From positions 72,920 through 136,919 of the forward strand of contig CAMUJF010000005.1 of assembly GCA_947089135.1 (NCBI GenBank): a stretch of DNA of 64,000 nucleotides, given 5' to 3'. Each line of letters opens with the position of its first letter. Position 1 is the first letter of the stretch. Made by a program: the position numbers and the translations under genes. Positions 33,714-43,199 of this stretch are shown here, in pieces. A model generated the notes under the pieces. The model ran no database searches. It was not told the DNA's origin and saw nothing but the letters and a program-made list of their open reading frames with translations. Source of the DNA: an uncultured Clostridia bacterium. GTDB taxonomy: Bacteria > Bacillota > Clostridia > Oscillospirales > Ruminococcaceae.

Positions 33714-35000
33714 TTATTTAAATCTCACCTTTACAGCGTTGGCGTGAGCTGTAAGCCCCTCTTTTTCCGCAATGCAGACAATATCATCCCGCGCGTCAAG
33801 CAGCGCCTGCTCGGTGTAGTAAATAAAGCTTGAACGCTTCGTAAAGCTGTTTACCGAAAGTGGCGAGAAAAATCTTGCCGTACCGCTTGTTGGCAGGACG
33901 TGGTTCGGTCCCGCAAAATAGTCCCCCAAAGGCTCCGGAGCGTATTTGCCCAAAAACACCGAACCCGCGTTGTCTATCTGACCGATATACTGAAGCGGAT
34001 TTTCCACCTGCAATTCAAGGTGCTCGGGAGCAAGCCCGTTGGCAAGCTCTATGGCGCACTTGAGGCAGTCCGTGACGATTATCGCGCCGTAATCCGACAG
34101 GGATTTCTCAATAATTTCACGTCTTGAAAGCTCCTTGACCTGCTTTTCAAGCTCGGCTATCGTCTCGTCCGCAATCTTTTCGCTTGTGGTAATGAGTATT
34201 GCGGAAGCAAGCTTGTCATGCTCAGCCTGGGACATAAGGTCTGCCGCAAGGTATTTCGGCTCCGCTGTTTCGTCCGCAACAACAAGAATTTCACTTGGCC
34301 CTGCTATCATGTCAATGTCCACTTTGCCATACAGAAGCTTTTTCGCCGTTGCAACAAAAATATTTCCGGGCCCCACGATTTTGTCCACCTTTGGAATAGT
34401 TTCCGTACCGTAGGCAAGAGCCGCAACAGCCTGAGCTCCTCCCGCAAGGAACACCCTGTCAACCCCGCATACCGAAGCTGCAACAAGAATATCCTTGTTC
34501 GGAGTGCCGTCTTTTAGCGGCGGAGTAACCATTATTATCTCCTTGACCCCTGCTATTTTTGCGGGAATTGCGTTCATAAGCACCGACGAGGGATAAGCCG
34601 CAGTTCCTCCGGGAACGTAAAGTCCTACCCTTTCAAGACCTCTTACCCTCTGACCGAGAATAACTCCATTGTCGTGAGGATCGATAAAGCCCTGCTCCTT
34701 TTGCCTGTGGTGGAACGCCGCGATATTCTCCATCGCGTCAAGAAGCGCGTTTACAAAATCCTCGTCCGCATCGTCAAGAGCGTCGTGGATAACGTCAAGC
34801 GGCACTTCATAATATTCCGGCAGCTTGCCGTCAAATTTTTCGGTATATTCATTAACAGCTTTGTCGCCGTTCTCTTTTACATTTTCAATTATTTCGGAAA
34901 CTATCTCAGTGACCTTTTTGTCCGTCTCGCCGTTGCGCTTGTCAACTTCTTTAAGGAACTCTATTTCACTTTTACCGTCGGCAATAATCTTTCTTATCAT
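33714..35000 (-). CDS. hisD: Histidinol dehydrogenase
   Basis: About 428 residues. It performs the last two oxidations from histidinol to histidine with NAD and a zinc ion. GLERVGLYVPGGTAAYPSSV is the NAD region. KIVGPGNIFVATAKKLLYG, AGPSEILVVAD and LLSQAEH-type DLMSQAEHDK (zinc His) follow, and GPNHVLPTSGTARFFSPL closes. The ATG at 34998-35000 is chosen because AAAGGAC lies 11 bases upstream; an in-frame TTG 33 bases earlier has no site. Confidence 0.97.
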   Translation of the reverse strand: MIRKIIADGKSEIEFLKEVDKRNGETDKKVTEIVSEIIENVKENGDKAVNEYTEKFDGKLPEYYEVPLDVIHDALDDADEDFVNALLDAMENIAAFHHRQKEQGFIDPHDNGVILGQRVRGLERVGLYVPGGTAAYPSSVLMNAIPAKIAGVKEIIMVTPPLKDGTPNKDILVAASVCGVDRVFLAGGAQAVAALAYGTETIPKVDKIVGPGNIFVATAKKLLYGKVDIDMIAGPSEILVVADETAEPKYLAADLMSQAEHDKLASAILITTSEKIADETIAELEKQVKELSRREIIEKSLSDYGAIIVTDCLKCAIELANGLAPEHLELQVENPLQYIGQIDNAGSVFLGKYAPEPLGDYFAGPNHVLPTSGTARFFSPLSVNSFTKRSSFIYYTEQALLDARDDIVCIAEKEGLTAHANAVKVRFK

Positions 35001-35016
35001 CTTTTGGCATGTCCTT

Positions 35017-35652
35017 TCATAAATTTTCTTCAATAAGCTTAATCAGAGACTCTATTTCCCGCTGCCTCAGCTTCAGACTTACCATATTCACAATAAGCCT
35101 TGCGGAAATGTGAGCAATGTCCTCGAAAACTTCAAGACCATTTTCTTTAAGCGTAGTACCCGTCTCCACAATATCAACAATAGCGTCCGAAAGATTTAAA
35201 AGCGGAGCAAGTTCAACACTGCCCTCTATCTTTACTATGTCAACGTCCATACCCTTTTTTTCAAAAAAGGCACGGGACACATTTGGGTACTTTGTTGCAA
35301 TTGTCTTTACGCCGTACCCCTGATAAAAGTCAACGCCCTTTCTGCCCGCCAGTGCAAACTTACACCTGCCGAAACCTAAATCTGCAAGCTCAAAAAACTT
35401 GCCGCTCATTTCCATAATGGTATCCTTGCCCACAACGCCCATATCGCAAACGCCGTGCTCAACATAAGTAATAACATCAGCAGCCTTTGCCAGAACCACT
35501 TCTATCGTATCTCCCACAGGAAGTATAAGCTTTCTTCCCTTATCGCGGACAGCAGAGCAGTCATATCCTATCTTTTCAAGAAGACCCACCGTATCCTTTT
35601 CAAGTCTGCCCTTTGTGAGAGCAATCCTCAACGGTCTTTTTTCATTATCCAT
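35017..35652 (-). CDS. hisG: ATP phosphoribosyltransferase, short catalytic subunit
   Basis: 211 residues, the short HisG form that needs HisZ. LRIALTKGRLEKDTVGLLEK opens the PRT-fold domain. VGVVGKDTIMEMSGKFFELADLGFGRCKFALAG and DIVETGTTLKENGLEV (about 160-175) bind PRPP. It catalyses the committed step of histidine synthesis. It overlaps the end of hisZ by eight bases, matching their hetero-octameric complex. Confidence 0.97.
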   Translation of the reverse strand: MDNEKRPLRIALTKGRLEKDTVGLLEKIGYDCSAVRDKGRKLILPVGDTIEVVLAKAADVITYVEHGVCDMGVVGKDTIMEMSGKFFELADLGFGRCKFALAGRKGVDFYQGYGVKTIATKYPNVSRAFFEKKGMDVDIVKIEGSVELAPLLNLSDAIVDIVETGTTLKENGLEVFEDIAHISARLIVNMVSLKLRQREIESLIKLIEENL

Positions 35653-36862
35653 TTTGTCCGCCCTCCTCGGCTATATTCTCCGTTAAAATTTCTTTGTCAA
35701 CGCATACAGCTTTTGCAATTCCTTTTTCGGCAGCATACTCTTTTGTCCTGCCGTAAGAATCGAAAACAGAATTTTCAACAATAAGACCCTTTCCCCTAAG
35801 ATCGTTTGCGTACTTTATAGCCTCCATTACAAAACCGTCCGCACCGTAAACTATAACGTCGGGTATCGGAGCCGAATATTTATGAGACTGCTTCATTACC
35901 TTTGCCGCGGCATCCACATTTACTGCAAAACCGGTTGCCGGAACATCATATCCAAATTCAGCCAAGAGCTTGTTATAGCGTCCTCCCGAAAGAACAGCGT
36001 CTCCGTAACCGCGCAAATATCCTTTCATAACAACGCCCGTGTAATAGTCAAGCTTGTTTACGATACCCAGATCAATAGTTATTTTTCCTCCGTAGCCAAG
36101 CTCTATAAGACTGTTGTACAAGCTCCTTAGTTCCGAAATTACCCCTCTTATATTTTCGTCATTGTAAAGCTCCGCAGCTTTGTCAAATACTTCTTCGCCG
36201 CCGAAAAGCCTCGGAAGTTGTTTCAGAGCATTTGTTATTTCGTTGTCTCCGATACTGTCCAGCAAGTCGTTCAAAGCGGGATAATTCTTTACCTCAATAA
36301 GACTGCGTATCTCTTCTTTTACGGCATTATCCGCGTCAAGCTTGTTTACAAGCTCACGGAAGAATCCAATATCCCCGATCTCAAAGCGGAAATCCTCATT
36401 CTCAAAGGAAGCCAGCACCTCTATGGCGTTGGAAATAACTTCAAGATCGGCTCTTTTTGAATCCGAACCAATAAGTTCTATTCCCATTTGGTGTATCTCG
36501 TCGCTTCTGCCTCGCATAATCGGTTTGTTGCGGTACACATTCTGGCGGTAGTAAAGCCTCAACGGAAGCCTTGCGTCCCGAAGCCTTGTAGCCGCAACGC
36601 GCGCAATAGGCATCGTCGAATCGGGACGAACTACAAGTAGCCGCCCCTTATTGTCGGAAAGCTTGTACATACTTTCCTGCGGGAAGTATCTTGAATTAAG
36701 GTTGAACACGTCAAAAAATTCAAGTCCGGGGGTAACTATTTCGCAGTAGCCCTTTGATTTGAATATCCCGGAAAGCTTTTCTTCAAGGCTGCGGCGCATC
36801 GCGCAATCCTCAAAAAGCAGATCGCTTGTTCCCTCCGGAGTGATAAGATCGTATCTGTTCAT
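35645..36862 (-). CDS. hisZ: ATP phosphoribosyltransferase regulatory subunit
   Basis: 405 residues. It is HisRS-like but lacks the tRNA-synthetase C-terminal domain. Class II motif 2 region YYRQNVYRNKPIMRGRSDEIHQMGIELIG and motif 1-like YCEIVTPGLEFFDVF are present. DYYTGVVMKGYLRGYGDAVLSGGRYNKL is the HisZ/HisS hallmark of motif 3. It senses histidine and activates HisG. It is the first gene of the operon, with AAAGGAG before the ATG. Confidence 0.96.
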   Translation of the reverse strand: MNRYDLITPEGTSDLLFEDCAMRRSLEEKLSGIFKSKGYCEIVTPGLEFFDVFNLNSRYFPQESMYKLSDNKGRLLVVRPDSTMPIARVAATRLRDARLPLRLYYRQNVYRNKPIMRGRSDEIHQMGIELIGSDSKRADLEVISNAIEVLASFENEDFRFEIGDIGFFRELVNKLDADNAVKEEIRSLIEVKNYPALNDLLDSIGDNEITNALKQLPRLFGGEEVFDKAAELYNDENIRGVISELRSLYNSLIELGYGGKITIDLGIVNKLDYYTGVVMKGYLRGYGDAVLSGGRYNKLLAEFGYDVPATGFAVNVDAAAKVMKQSHKYSAPIPDVIVYGADGFVMEAIKYANDLRGKGLIVENSVFDSYGRTKEYAAEKGIAKAVCVDKEILTENIAEEGGQNG

Positions 36863-36911
36863 CTGCTATCTCCTTTATTATTGTAAAGTGATAATTTAGT
36901 ATCTTGATATC

Positions 36912-36940
36912 ATAATACCATATCACATTCCAATTGTCAA
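36912..36940 (-). promoter_or_regulatory. Consensus promoter of the his operon
   Basis: On the minus strand TTGACA (36935-36940), 17 bases, TATTAT (36912-36917). The leader to hisZ is only about 45 bases, too short for a T-box or attenuator, so feedback by HisG/HisZ or an unseen repressor is likely. Confidence 0.8.
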
Positions 36941-36965
36941 TAGATTTTTAAAATATTTACAATTT

Positions 36966-39900
36966 TCAGAACAGCGATATCTGATTTGACTTAGGCAAAG
37001 CTTCAAGCGCGCCAATACTTTCAAGAGTTTCAATGACCGACTTTGTTGCACCGCTACGTTCCTGAAGCTCGTCAATCGAAAGCAAATCTCCCTCCTGAAC
37101 AGCGTCGTATATTGCCTTTGCAGCATTTACTCCAACGCCCTTTGCCGAACAAAACGGCAGCCGCAGTTTTCCGTCCTCTATCTTGTATTTTTCCGCATCC
37201 GACTTATAAATATCAATAGGCAGGAACTCAAACCCGCGCGCCATCATTTCGTTCACTATCATCAGCATATCATATGTGGACGATTCCTTTGCCGTACGCT
37301 CGTTTCCCTTATTACGAAGCTCCGATATTTTGAATTTCACCGCTTCCCTGCCTTGTACCGCAGTCTCCGCGTCAAAATCCTCTCCCCGAACCGTAAATAT
37401 TGTCGCATAAAATGCCAGAGGCTCGTAAACCTTGTACCACCCCAGCTTCATTGCAGCTGTAACATAAGCTGCCGCATGAGCCTTCGGGAACATATACTTG
37501 ATCTTCAAGCAGCTGTCTATGTACCACTGCGGAACGTCGTGAGCAAGCATATCCTGCTTCATTTCCTCGGTAAGAAGCTTCGGAGCGTTTCCCTTACGGG
37601 TTATCTCCATAATTTTAAATGACAGCTTTGGATCAAGTCCGTGGTAGATCAGGTAAGTCATAATACTGTCACGGGTTCCGATAACGTCGGAAATTGTACA
37701 AATATTTTCCTTGATAAGTTCCTGTGCATTTCCCAGCCAAACGTCTGTACCGTGTGAAAGTCCGGATATCTGCAAAAGGTCGGAAAAGTTCTTCGGCTTA
37801 GCTTCAATAAGCATTCCGCGCACAAAGGGCGTACCCATTTCGGGAATAGCCAACGTTCCGGTTTCGCAGTCAATATCCTCCGGTCTTACACCCAATGCCT
37901 CCGTAGAAGTACAAAGGCTTATTACCTTTTCGTCTCCGGGAAAAATATCGCCTGTTTTTCTTCCCGTCATGTCCTCAAGATGTTTGTAAAGCGTCGGAAC
38001 ATCGTGTCCAAGCTCGTCAAGCTTCAGAATGGTATCATGAAGCGAATGGAAGTCAAAGTGAGTAGTAGTAAAGATAGAATTAGGATCCTCCGCAGGGTGC
38101 TGAACGGGAGTAAAGTCGTACACCTCAAACTTTGAGGGAACGACTACCATTCCCCCAGGGTGCTGACCGGTAGTGCGCTTAACACCCGTGCAGCCGATAG
38201 TAAGACGGTTTATCTCAGCCTTTGAAGCAATCTCTCCACGCTCGTCAAGATAATGCTTAACATAGCCGTAAGCTGTCTTATCCGCAACAGTACCGATAGT
38301 ACCCGCCTTGAAAACGTTATCCTTGCCGAACAGTTCCTCCGTGTACTTGTGAGCAAAGGTCTGATATTCACCTGAAAAGTTGAGATCGATATCGGGAGCC
38401 TTGTCTCCGTCAAATCCCAAAAACGTTTCAAAAGGAATATCGTGTCCGTCGCGGTTATATGGAGTACCGCATTTCTCGCAGTCCTTGGGCGGAAGATCGT
38501 ATCCCGAACCAACCGAACCGTCCGTAATAAAAATACTGTGCTTACAGTTGGGGCAAACATAGTGCGGCGAAAGCGGATTTACCTCGGAGATTCCCGCCAT
38601 TGAAGCTACAAATGACGAACCTACCGAACCACGGGAACCGACCTGATATCCGTGCTCATTTGAATTGGCAACAAGTTTTTGAGCGATCATATACAGAACC
38701 GCAAAACCGTGCTTTATGATAGACGTAAGCTCACGGTCAAGACGTTTCGCAACAAGTTCGGGAATAGGATCGCCGTAAATTGACTTACACCGTTCCCATG
38801 AAATACGCTCTAAGTCCTCTTCCGCACCGGGGATTTCGGGAGTAAACGTTCCCGGAGGAATAGGCACAACATCGGGACTTACCATATCCGCGATCTTGTT
38901 AGTATTGGTAACAACCACCTCATAAGCCTTTTCCTTGCCAAGATAGGAAAATTCCTCCAGCATTTCGTCCGTTGTACGGAAGTACAGCGGAGCCTGATCG
39001 CCCGCATCCTTGAATTTTTGGTAAGTCAGTATCTTTCTGAAAATACCGTCAGCCTTGTCCATAAAGTGAACGTCACAGGTCGCTACTACGGGAATGTTAA
39101 GCTCTTCACCAAGTTTTACAATTTTTCTGTTAAGGTCTCTCAAATCCTCTTCGGAATTGATGTTGGGGTACTCGCTGTCACGAATAAGAAATGAATTATT
39201 TTCGATAGGTTGTATTTCCAGATAATCATAAAACCGGGCTGTCTCCTTAATACTTTCCCAAGGGTGACCGTCCTTTACAGCCGAAAATACCTCTCCCGCC
39301 TCGCAGGCGCTGCCCACGATGAGTCCGTCGCGGTGAGCCATAAGTTCGGAAATAGGTATACGCGGATTACGCTTATAGTATTTGATATTTCCGTAAGAAA
39401 TAAGCTTGTAAAGATTTTTCAAGCCGATCGCATTCTTAACAAGAATGATCTGATGATACGACCTGAGCGACCGCGGATCAACGTTAAGCACGCACTTGTT
39501 TATCTCGCTGATATTGGATATTTTATGTTCTGCAATAAGCCTTCCGATAAGAACTATGTAAATTCTCGCCAGTATTTTTGCATCGTCGTCCGCACGGTGA
39601 TGATTAAAGTCGCCCAAACCAAGTTCTTTGGCAACATAGTCAAGCTTATGCTTTTTAAGGTGAGGTAGCATACTTCTGCTCATTTTGACCGTGTCAATGG
39701 TTGAAAAGCTGAAATTTATTCCGTACCTTTCACAGCCTGCTGTTATAAAGGAACAGTCAAAGCTTGCATTATGAGCTATAAGTACAGGAGCCTGTCCGCA
39801 AAATTCTATAAATTTTTTTATTGCTTCCTCCTGAGACGGCGCGCCCTTTACCATATCATCCGTAATGCTTGTAAGCTCGGTTATGCGTGCAGGTATCTTC

Positions 39901-41312
39901 CTGTCAGGATCTACAAAAGTTTGAAATGTATCTTCAATTTCAAGACCCTTTACTCTTACCGCACCTATCTCAATTATCCTGTCACCCTGCGCGCTGAAAC
40001 CGGTGGTCTCAATATCGAAAACGATCACCTCTCCGTTCAGGGAAACGTCCTTGAACACGTTGACAGCATTAGTCCTGTCATTTACCGAGTACGCCTCACA
40101 GCCGTATATGACTTTGAAGTCACCGCCGTTCTTTCGTATCTTTGCAGCAGCCGAAGCCGCTTCGGGAAATGCTTGAGCAACACCGTGGTCTGTGATAGCC
40201 ATAGCGGTGTGTCCCCACGAATATGCTCTTTCAACAAGCTTTGAAGCAGGAGTTATCGCGTCCATCGCGGACATATTTGTGTGGAGATGAAGTTCAACGC
40301 GCTTTTCCTCGGCAATGTCCTTGCGTTCTGTTTTAACGACCTGCATGATATCGTTGGCTTTTATCACAAATTCATTGTCAAAAGTGTCAAAATCGGCTTT
40401 GCCTTTGAGAAGAACAGTACCGCCCTTTTTAAACGCCGCAAGAACATTTTCGTCCTCCTTGTTCTCAAAGCTTTTAACAGAAATTGAACTTGTATAATCT
40501 GTTATACTCATTGACACCACGCGCTTTTCGCCGTTTTTGGTTCGTATCTCCTTTTCGGAATAATCAAAAACATCTCCCCACACGGTAATATTGTTCATCT
40601 TGCTCGTAATGTCAGAGATATTAGTAACAGGCGAATCTATTGTCCTGCCCTTGATAAGTTTTGCGCCGTCTTTAAGAATAGGAAGGTCTTTAAAGTCAAT
40701 TGTAATAACAGGTTCCTTCGGAACAGATTGTATCCCTCTGCCGTCCATATACCGTTCTTCCAGAGGTACCTCCCTCGGAGCAGGCATTTCCGAAATTACC
40801 TGAGCCATTCTTTCAGCATAATCGTCTTCGGCAGGCTGAAAATTCCCCTCCTCCAGAACAACTTTGATATTTGCAGAAAAAACCTCTCTTATAAGCTTTT
40901 CAAGCTCGGTATCGGCTCCCGCCTTTTTCAGAGTACCGCAGCCCGCACCGTTAACATTTACAGTAACTGTATTATCACTGAAAGCATAATCCGCATTATC
41001 GAGGTGACCATTGACAACGTACAGTCTGCGCTTTAACATTGACACAATATCCGGCATACATTTTTCATTAAAAAGAGCAGGACTGTAGCGGCAGTTTAAT
41101 GTAAATGCACCGATACCCAGATTATTTTTCATTGACTTTTCAAAATCAATTACATAATCGTATTTCTGCACCTGTTCGTATGATGCAAATACCGTCAGTT
41201 CGCGTTTTTTTTCATTATGAACAAGCTTCAGAGCCTCTCCTCTGCCAATAGAATTTGGTATGTCCGAAATAAAGTCGGAAAAAAGTTCCTTTATAAGCAT
41301 CTTTGTGACCAT
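36966..41312 (-). CDS. polC: DNA polymerase III alpha subunit, PolC type
   Basis: About 1448 residues, the Gram-positive replicative polymerase. Order: N-terminal domain; OB fold (about 240-330 of the protein); PHP domain (VELHLHTNMSAMDAITPASKL); inserted DEDDh proofreading exonuclease (IVFDIETTGFSAQGDRIIEIGAV, then HNASFDCSF); the palm with KAPDIDLNFSGEY carrying the metal Asp pair; and the fingers and a helix-hairpin-helix segment near the end. A zinc-like CPNCKH...CEKCG group lies before the palm. The ATG at 41310-41312 is preferred, but see the hairpin note. Confidence 0.97.
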   Translation of the reverse strand: MVTKMLIKELFSDFISDIPNSIGRGEALKLVHNEKKRELTVFASYEQVQKYDYVIDFEKSMKNNLGIGAFTLNCRYSPALFNEKCMPDIVSMLKRRLYVVNGHLDNADYAFSDNTVTVNVNGAGCGTLKKAGADTELEKLIREVFSANIKVVLEEGNFQPAEDDYAERMAQVISEMPAPREVPLEERYMDGRGIQSVPKEPVITIDFKDLPILKDGAKLIKGRTIDSPVTNISDITSKMNNITVWGDVFDYSEKEIRTKNGEKRVVSMSITDYTSSISVKSFENKEDENVLAAFKKGGTVLLKGKADFDTFDNEFVIKANDIMQVVKTERKDIAEEKRVELHLHTNMSAMDAITPASKLVERAYSWGHTAMAITDHGVAQAFPEAASAAAKIRKNGGDFKVIYGCEAYSVNDRTNAVNVFKDVSLNGEVIVFDIETTGFSAQGDRIIEIGAVRVKGLEIEDTFQTFVDPDRKIPARITELTSITDDMVKGAPSQEEAIKKFIEFCGQAPVLIAHNASFDCSFITAGCERYGINFSFSTIDTVKMSRSMLPHLKKHKLDYVAKELGLGDFNHHRADDDAKILARIYIVLIGRLIAEHKISNISEINKCVLNVDPRSLRSYHQIILVKNAIGLKNLYKLISYGNIKYYKRNPRIPISELMAHRDGLIVGSACEAGEVFSAVKDGHPWESIKETARFYDYLEIQPIENNSFLIRDSEYPNINSEEDLRDLNRKIVKLGEELNIPVVATCDVHFMDKADGIFRKILTYQKFKDAGDQAPLYFRTTDEMLEEFSYLGKEKAYEVVVTNTNKIADMVSPDVVPIPPGTFTPEIPGAEEDLERISWERCKSIYGDPIPELVAKRLDRELTSIIKHGFAVLYMIAQKLVANSNEHGYQVGSRGSVGSSFVASMAGISEVNPLSPHYVCPNCKHSIFITDGSVGSGYDLPPKDCEKCGTPYNRDGHDIPFETFLGFDGDKAPDIDLNFSGEYQTFAHKYTEELFGKDNVFKAGTIGTVADKTAYGYVKHYLDERGEIASKAEINRLTIGCTGVKRTTGQHPGGMVVVPSKFEVYDFTPVQHPAEDPNSIFTTTHFDFHSLHDTILKLDELGHDVPTLYKHLEDMTGRKTGDIFPGDEKVISLCTSTEALGVRPEDIDCETGTLAIPEMGTPFVRGMLIEAKPKNFSDLLQISGLSHGTDVWLGNAQELIKENICTISDVIGTRDSIMTYLIYHGLDPKLSFKIMEITRKGNAPKLLTEEMKQDMLAHDVPQWYIDSCLKIKYMFPKAHAAAYVTAAMKLGWYKVYEPLAFYATIFTVRGEDFDAETAVQGREAVKFKISELRNKGNERTAKESSTYDMLMIVNEMMARGFEFLPIDIYKSDAEKYKIEDGKLRLPFCSAKGVGVNAAKAIYDAVQEGDLLSIDELQERSGATKSVIETLESIGALEALPKSNQISLF

Positions 41313-41330
41313 TTTTCCGACAGGAAAAAT
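41311..41330 (-). promoter_or_regulatory. Perfect hairpin between polC ribosome site and start codon
   Basis: On the minus strand ATTTTTCC, loop TGTC, GGAAAAAT: an 8-bp perfect stem. It ends inside the ATG and starts four bases after the strong GGAGG (41335-41339). Linear spacing to the ATG is 22 bases. Confidence 0.55.
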
Positions 41331-41442
41331 GTGTCCTCCTTCCTTTAGACGTTTTGTGGTTTCGCGAAGCGAAATTCCGAGCTTTAGCGAGGAAAACAAA
41401 ACTCGCAGTTTAAAAATTTATTTTTAAACATTTCACCGACTC

Positions 41443-42480
41443 CTAAAGTTTTTCTATTTCCTTTAAAAGCTCTGCCAGTATGTCATCTTCGGGTATCTTG
41501 CGCACTACCTCACCTTTTCGGAAAAGTACTGCGCAACCGTCTCCGCCTGCAATACCCACATCAGCTTCACGTGCTTCGCCGGGACCGTTCACCACACAGC
41601 CCATTACTGCCACGGTTATGTCCTTGTCAATGTACCTGATCGACTCTTCAACTTTTTCAGCAAGTGAAATAAGGTCTATCTTAGTGCGCCCGCAGGTAGG
41701 ACAGGAAACAAGCTTTACACCGCTGCTCCTGCCGACTGCGGACAAAATATCCTTTGCCGCATAAATTTCCTCAACCGGGTCTGCGGTGAGAGAAACGCGA
41801 ATAGTTTCCCCTATCCCGTCAGCAAGCAAGGAACCTATTCCCACTGCGGATTTTATTATGCCCATTCGCTTTGTACCTGCCTCAGTAACTCCCAAATGGA
41901 GCGGATAATCAGTCTGCTCAGCAAGAAGCCGATATCCTTTTATCATAGTGGGAACGTCCGAGGACTTTATGGAAATAACAATATCGTGAAAATCGCACCG
42001 CTCCAGAAGCTCCGCATGGCGAAGTGCGCTCTCGCAAAGAGCCTCCGCCGTGGGTGAACCGTACTTTGCAAGAATATCCTTTTCCAGAGAGCCGGAATTT
42101 ACCCCTATCCTTATAGGGACATTTTTTTCGGTACAAACCTTTGCCACAGCCTTTACCCTGTCAAAGTTCCCAATATTTCCGGGATTTATCCGTATTTTGT
42201 CGATACCCGCAGAAACGCTTTCCAAAGCAAGCTTGTAATCGAAATGAATATCCGCCACAAGAGGTATTTTCACCGCGCTTTTTATGGCAGGAATAAGCCG
42301 TACCGCCTCCATGTTGGGAATTGCCGCGCGGATTATCTCGCAGCCCGCTTCTTCAAGCTCTGTCGCCTGACGGACACTTCCCTCAATATCGCTTGCAGGG
42401 ACGTTAAGCATGGATTGTATGTAAATTTTTTTACCGCCCAGTGTATAGTTTCCAACCTTTACAGCGTGTACAGAACGCAT
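41443..42480 (-). CDS. ispG: 4-hydroxy-3-methylbut-2-enyl-diphosphate synthase IspG
   Basis: 345 residues. This [4Fe-4S] enzyme of the MEP isoprenoid pathway converts MEcPP to HMBPP. The TIM barrel covers about 1-250. Cluster ligands are in SCPTCGRTKID (about 262-272) and AVMGCVVNGPGEAREADVGIAGG near the end. QSMLNVPASDIEGSV and ADIHFDYKLAL are family features. It is in the same run as dxr and uppS, so several isoprenoid steps are together. Confidence 0.96.
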   Translation of the reverse strand: MRSVHAVKVGNYTLGGKKIYIQSMLNVPASDIEGSVRQATELEEAGCEIIRAAIPNMEAVRLIPAIKSAVKIPLVADIHFDYKLALESVSAGIDKIRINPGNIGNFDRVKAVAKVCTEKNVPIRIGVNSGSLEKDILAKYGSPTAEALCESALRHAELLERCDFHDIVISIKSSDVPTMIKGYRLLAEQTDYPLHLGVTEAGTKRMGIIKSAVGIGSLLADGIGETIRVSLTADPVEEIYAAKDILSAVGRSSGVKLVSCPTCGRTKIDLISLAEKVEESIRYIDKDITVAVMGCVVNGPGEAREADVGIAGGDGCAVLFRKGEVVRKIPEDDILAELLKEIEKL

Positions 42481-42493
42481 ATTATACCGCCTT

Positions 42494-43183
42494 TCATAGT
42501 TCCTTTAATTTATTTCCCGAAAAATAATAAATATTTTCTTTTTTATAGCCGTACATCGAAGTCGGTACGCTTATATGCGGCTCAAAAGTGAAGTATCCAA
42601 CCTCCGAAAGCTGTGTTTTATTTCCATTTTCTATGTAGATACGTTCATTCTTATCCTTGACAATAGAGTGACCCAAATTCTCCATAAAATCAAGGTTAAC
42701 AAAACCGCTGCCGGTTATCATACCGTTTATGTGATAATACAACTCTTCAAATGAAGTCCGCGGCGTAACGAATTCCATCAATTCACGGTGCAGACATTCC
42801 TCCATAAGCAAGCCGCCGCGCCATTCCGCATTTTTTATCTCGTCTATATGCCCAATAACGGAACCGTTTTCAATAACGACAGTCCGAGCGTAATCTCCCC
42901 AGATATTGTTATTCTGCGGACTAAGGTCAATAGTAATGATATCGTCACTTCCGATAAGCCTGTCCGACGTAACATACTCCCTGCCGGATACAGATACAGC
43001 AGTCTCGTCGCCTGAAAACACAAATGCGCCTATATCCCAGTACCAGAAAGAGTCTGCACCCAATGACATCATTTTATCCTCGCAAAGCTCTCTTACGTCA
43101 GTAAGCTTTATTCCTGGTGCTATAACCGTTTTTATGTATGACATTGTTTCTTTTGCGATATCTTGTACGTTTTTATATTCCAT
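42494..43183 (-). CDS. Single-domain M24-family (creatinase/aminopeptidase fold) protein
   Basis: 229 residues. The pita-bread metal ligands are all present: Asp86 and Asp97 (IDLSPQNNNIWGDYARTV), His172 (NLGHSI), Glu201 (FTFEPHI) and a candidate Glu216. The N-terminal creatinase domain of Xaa-Pro peptidases is absent, so it is shorter than PepP (about 360 or more residues). Such proteins cleave Xaa-Pro peptides or act on other substrates. It lies between ispG and an acetyltransferase, possibly co-transcribed. Exact substrate unknown. Confidence 0.8.
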   Translation of the reverse strand: MEYKNVQDIAKETMSYIKTVIAPGIKLTDVRELCEDKMMSLGADSFWYWDIGAFVFSGDETAVSVSGREYVTSDRLIGSDDIITIDLSPQNNNIWGDYARTVVIENGSVIGHIDEIKNAEWRGGLLMEECLHRELMEFVTPRTSFEELYYHINGMITGSGFVNLDFMENLGHSIVKDKNERIYIENGNKTQLSEVGYFTFEPHISVPTSMYGYKKENIYYFSGNKLKEL

Positions 43184-43199
43184 AGCGTCTCCTTATATT

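Noticed and set aside
36863..36965. T-box or his attenuator before hisZ
   Set aside because: The leader is about 45 bases from the promoter to the ATG, with no specifier loop, terminator or His-rich leader peptide.
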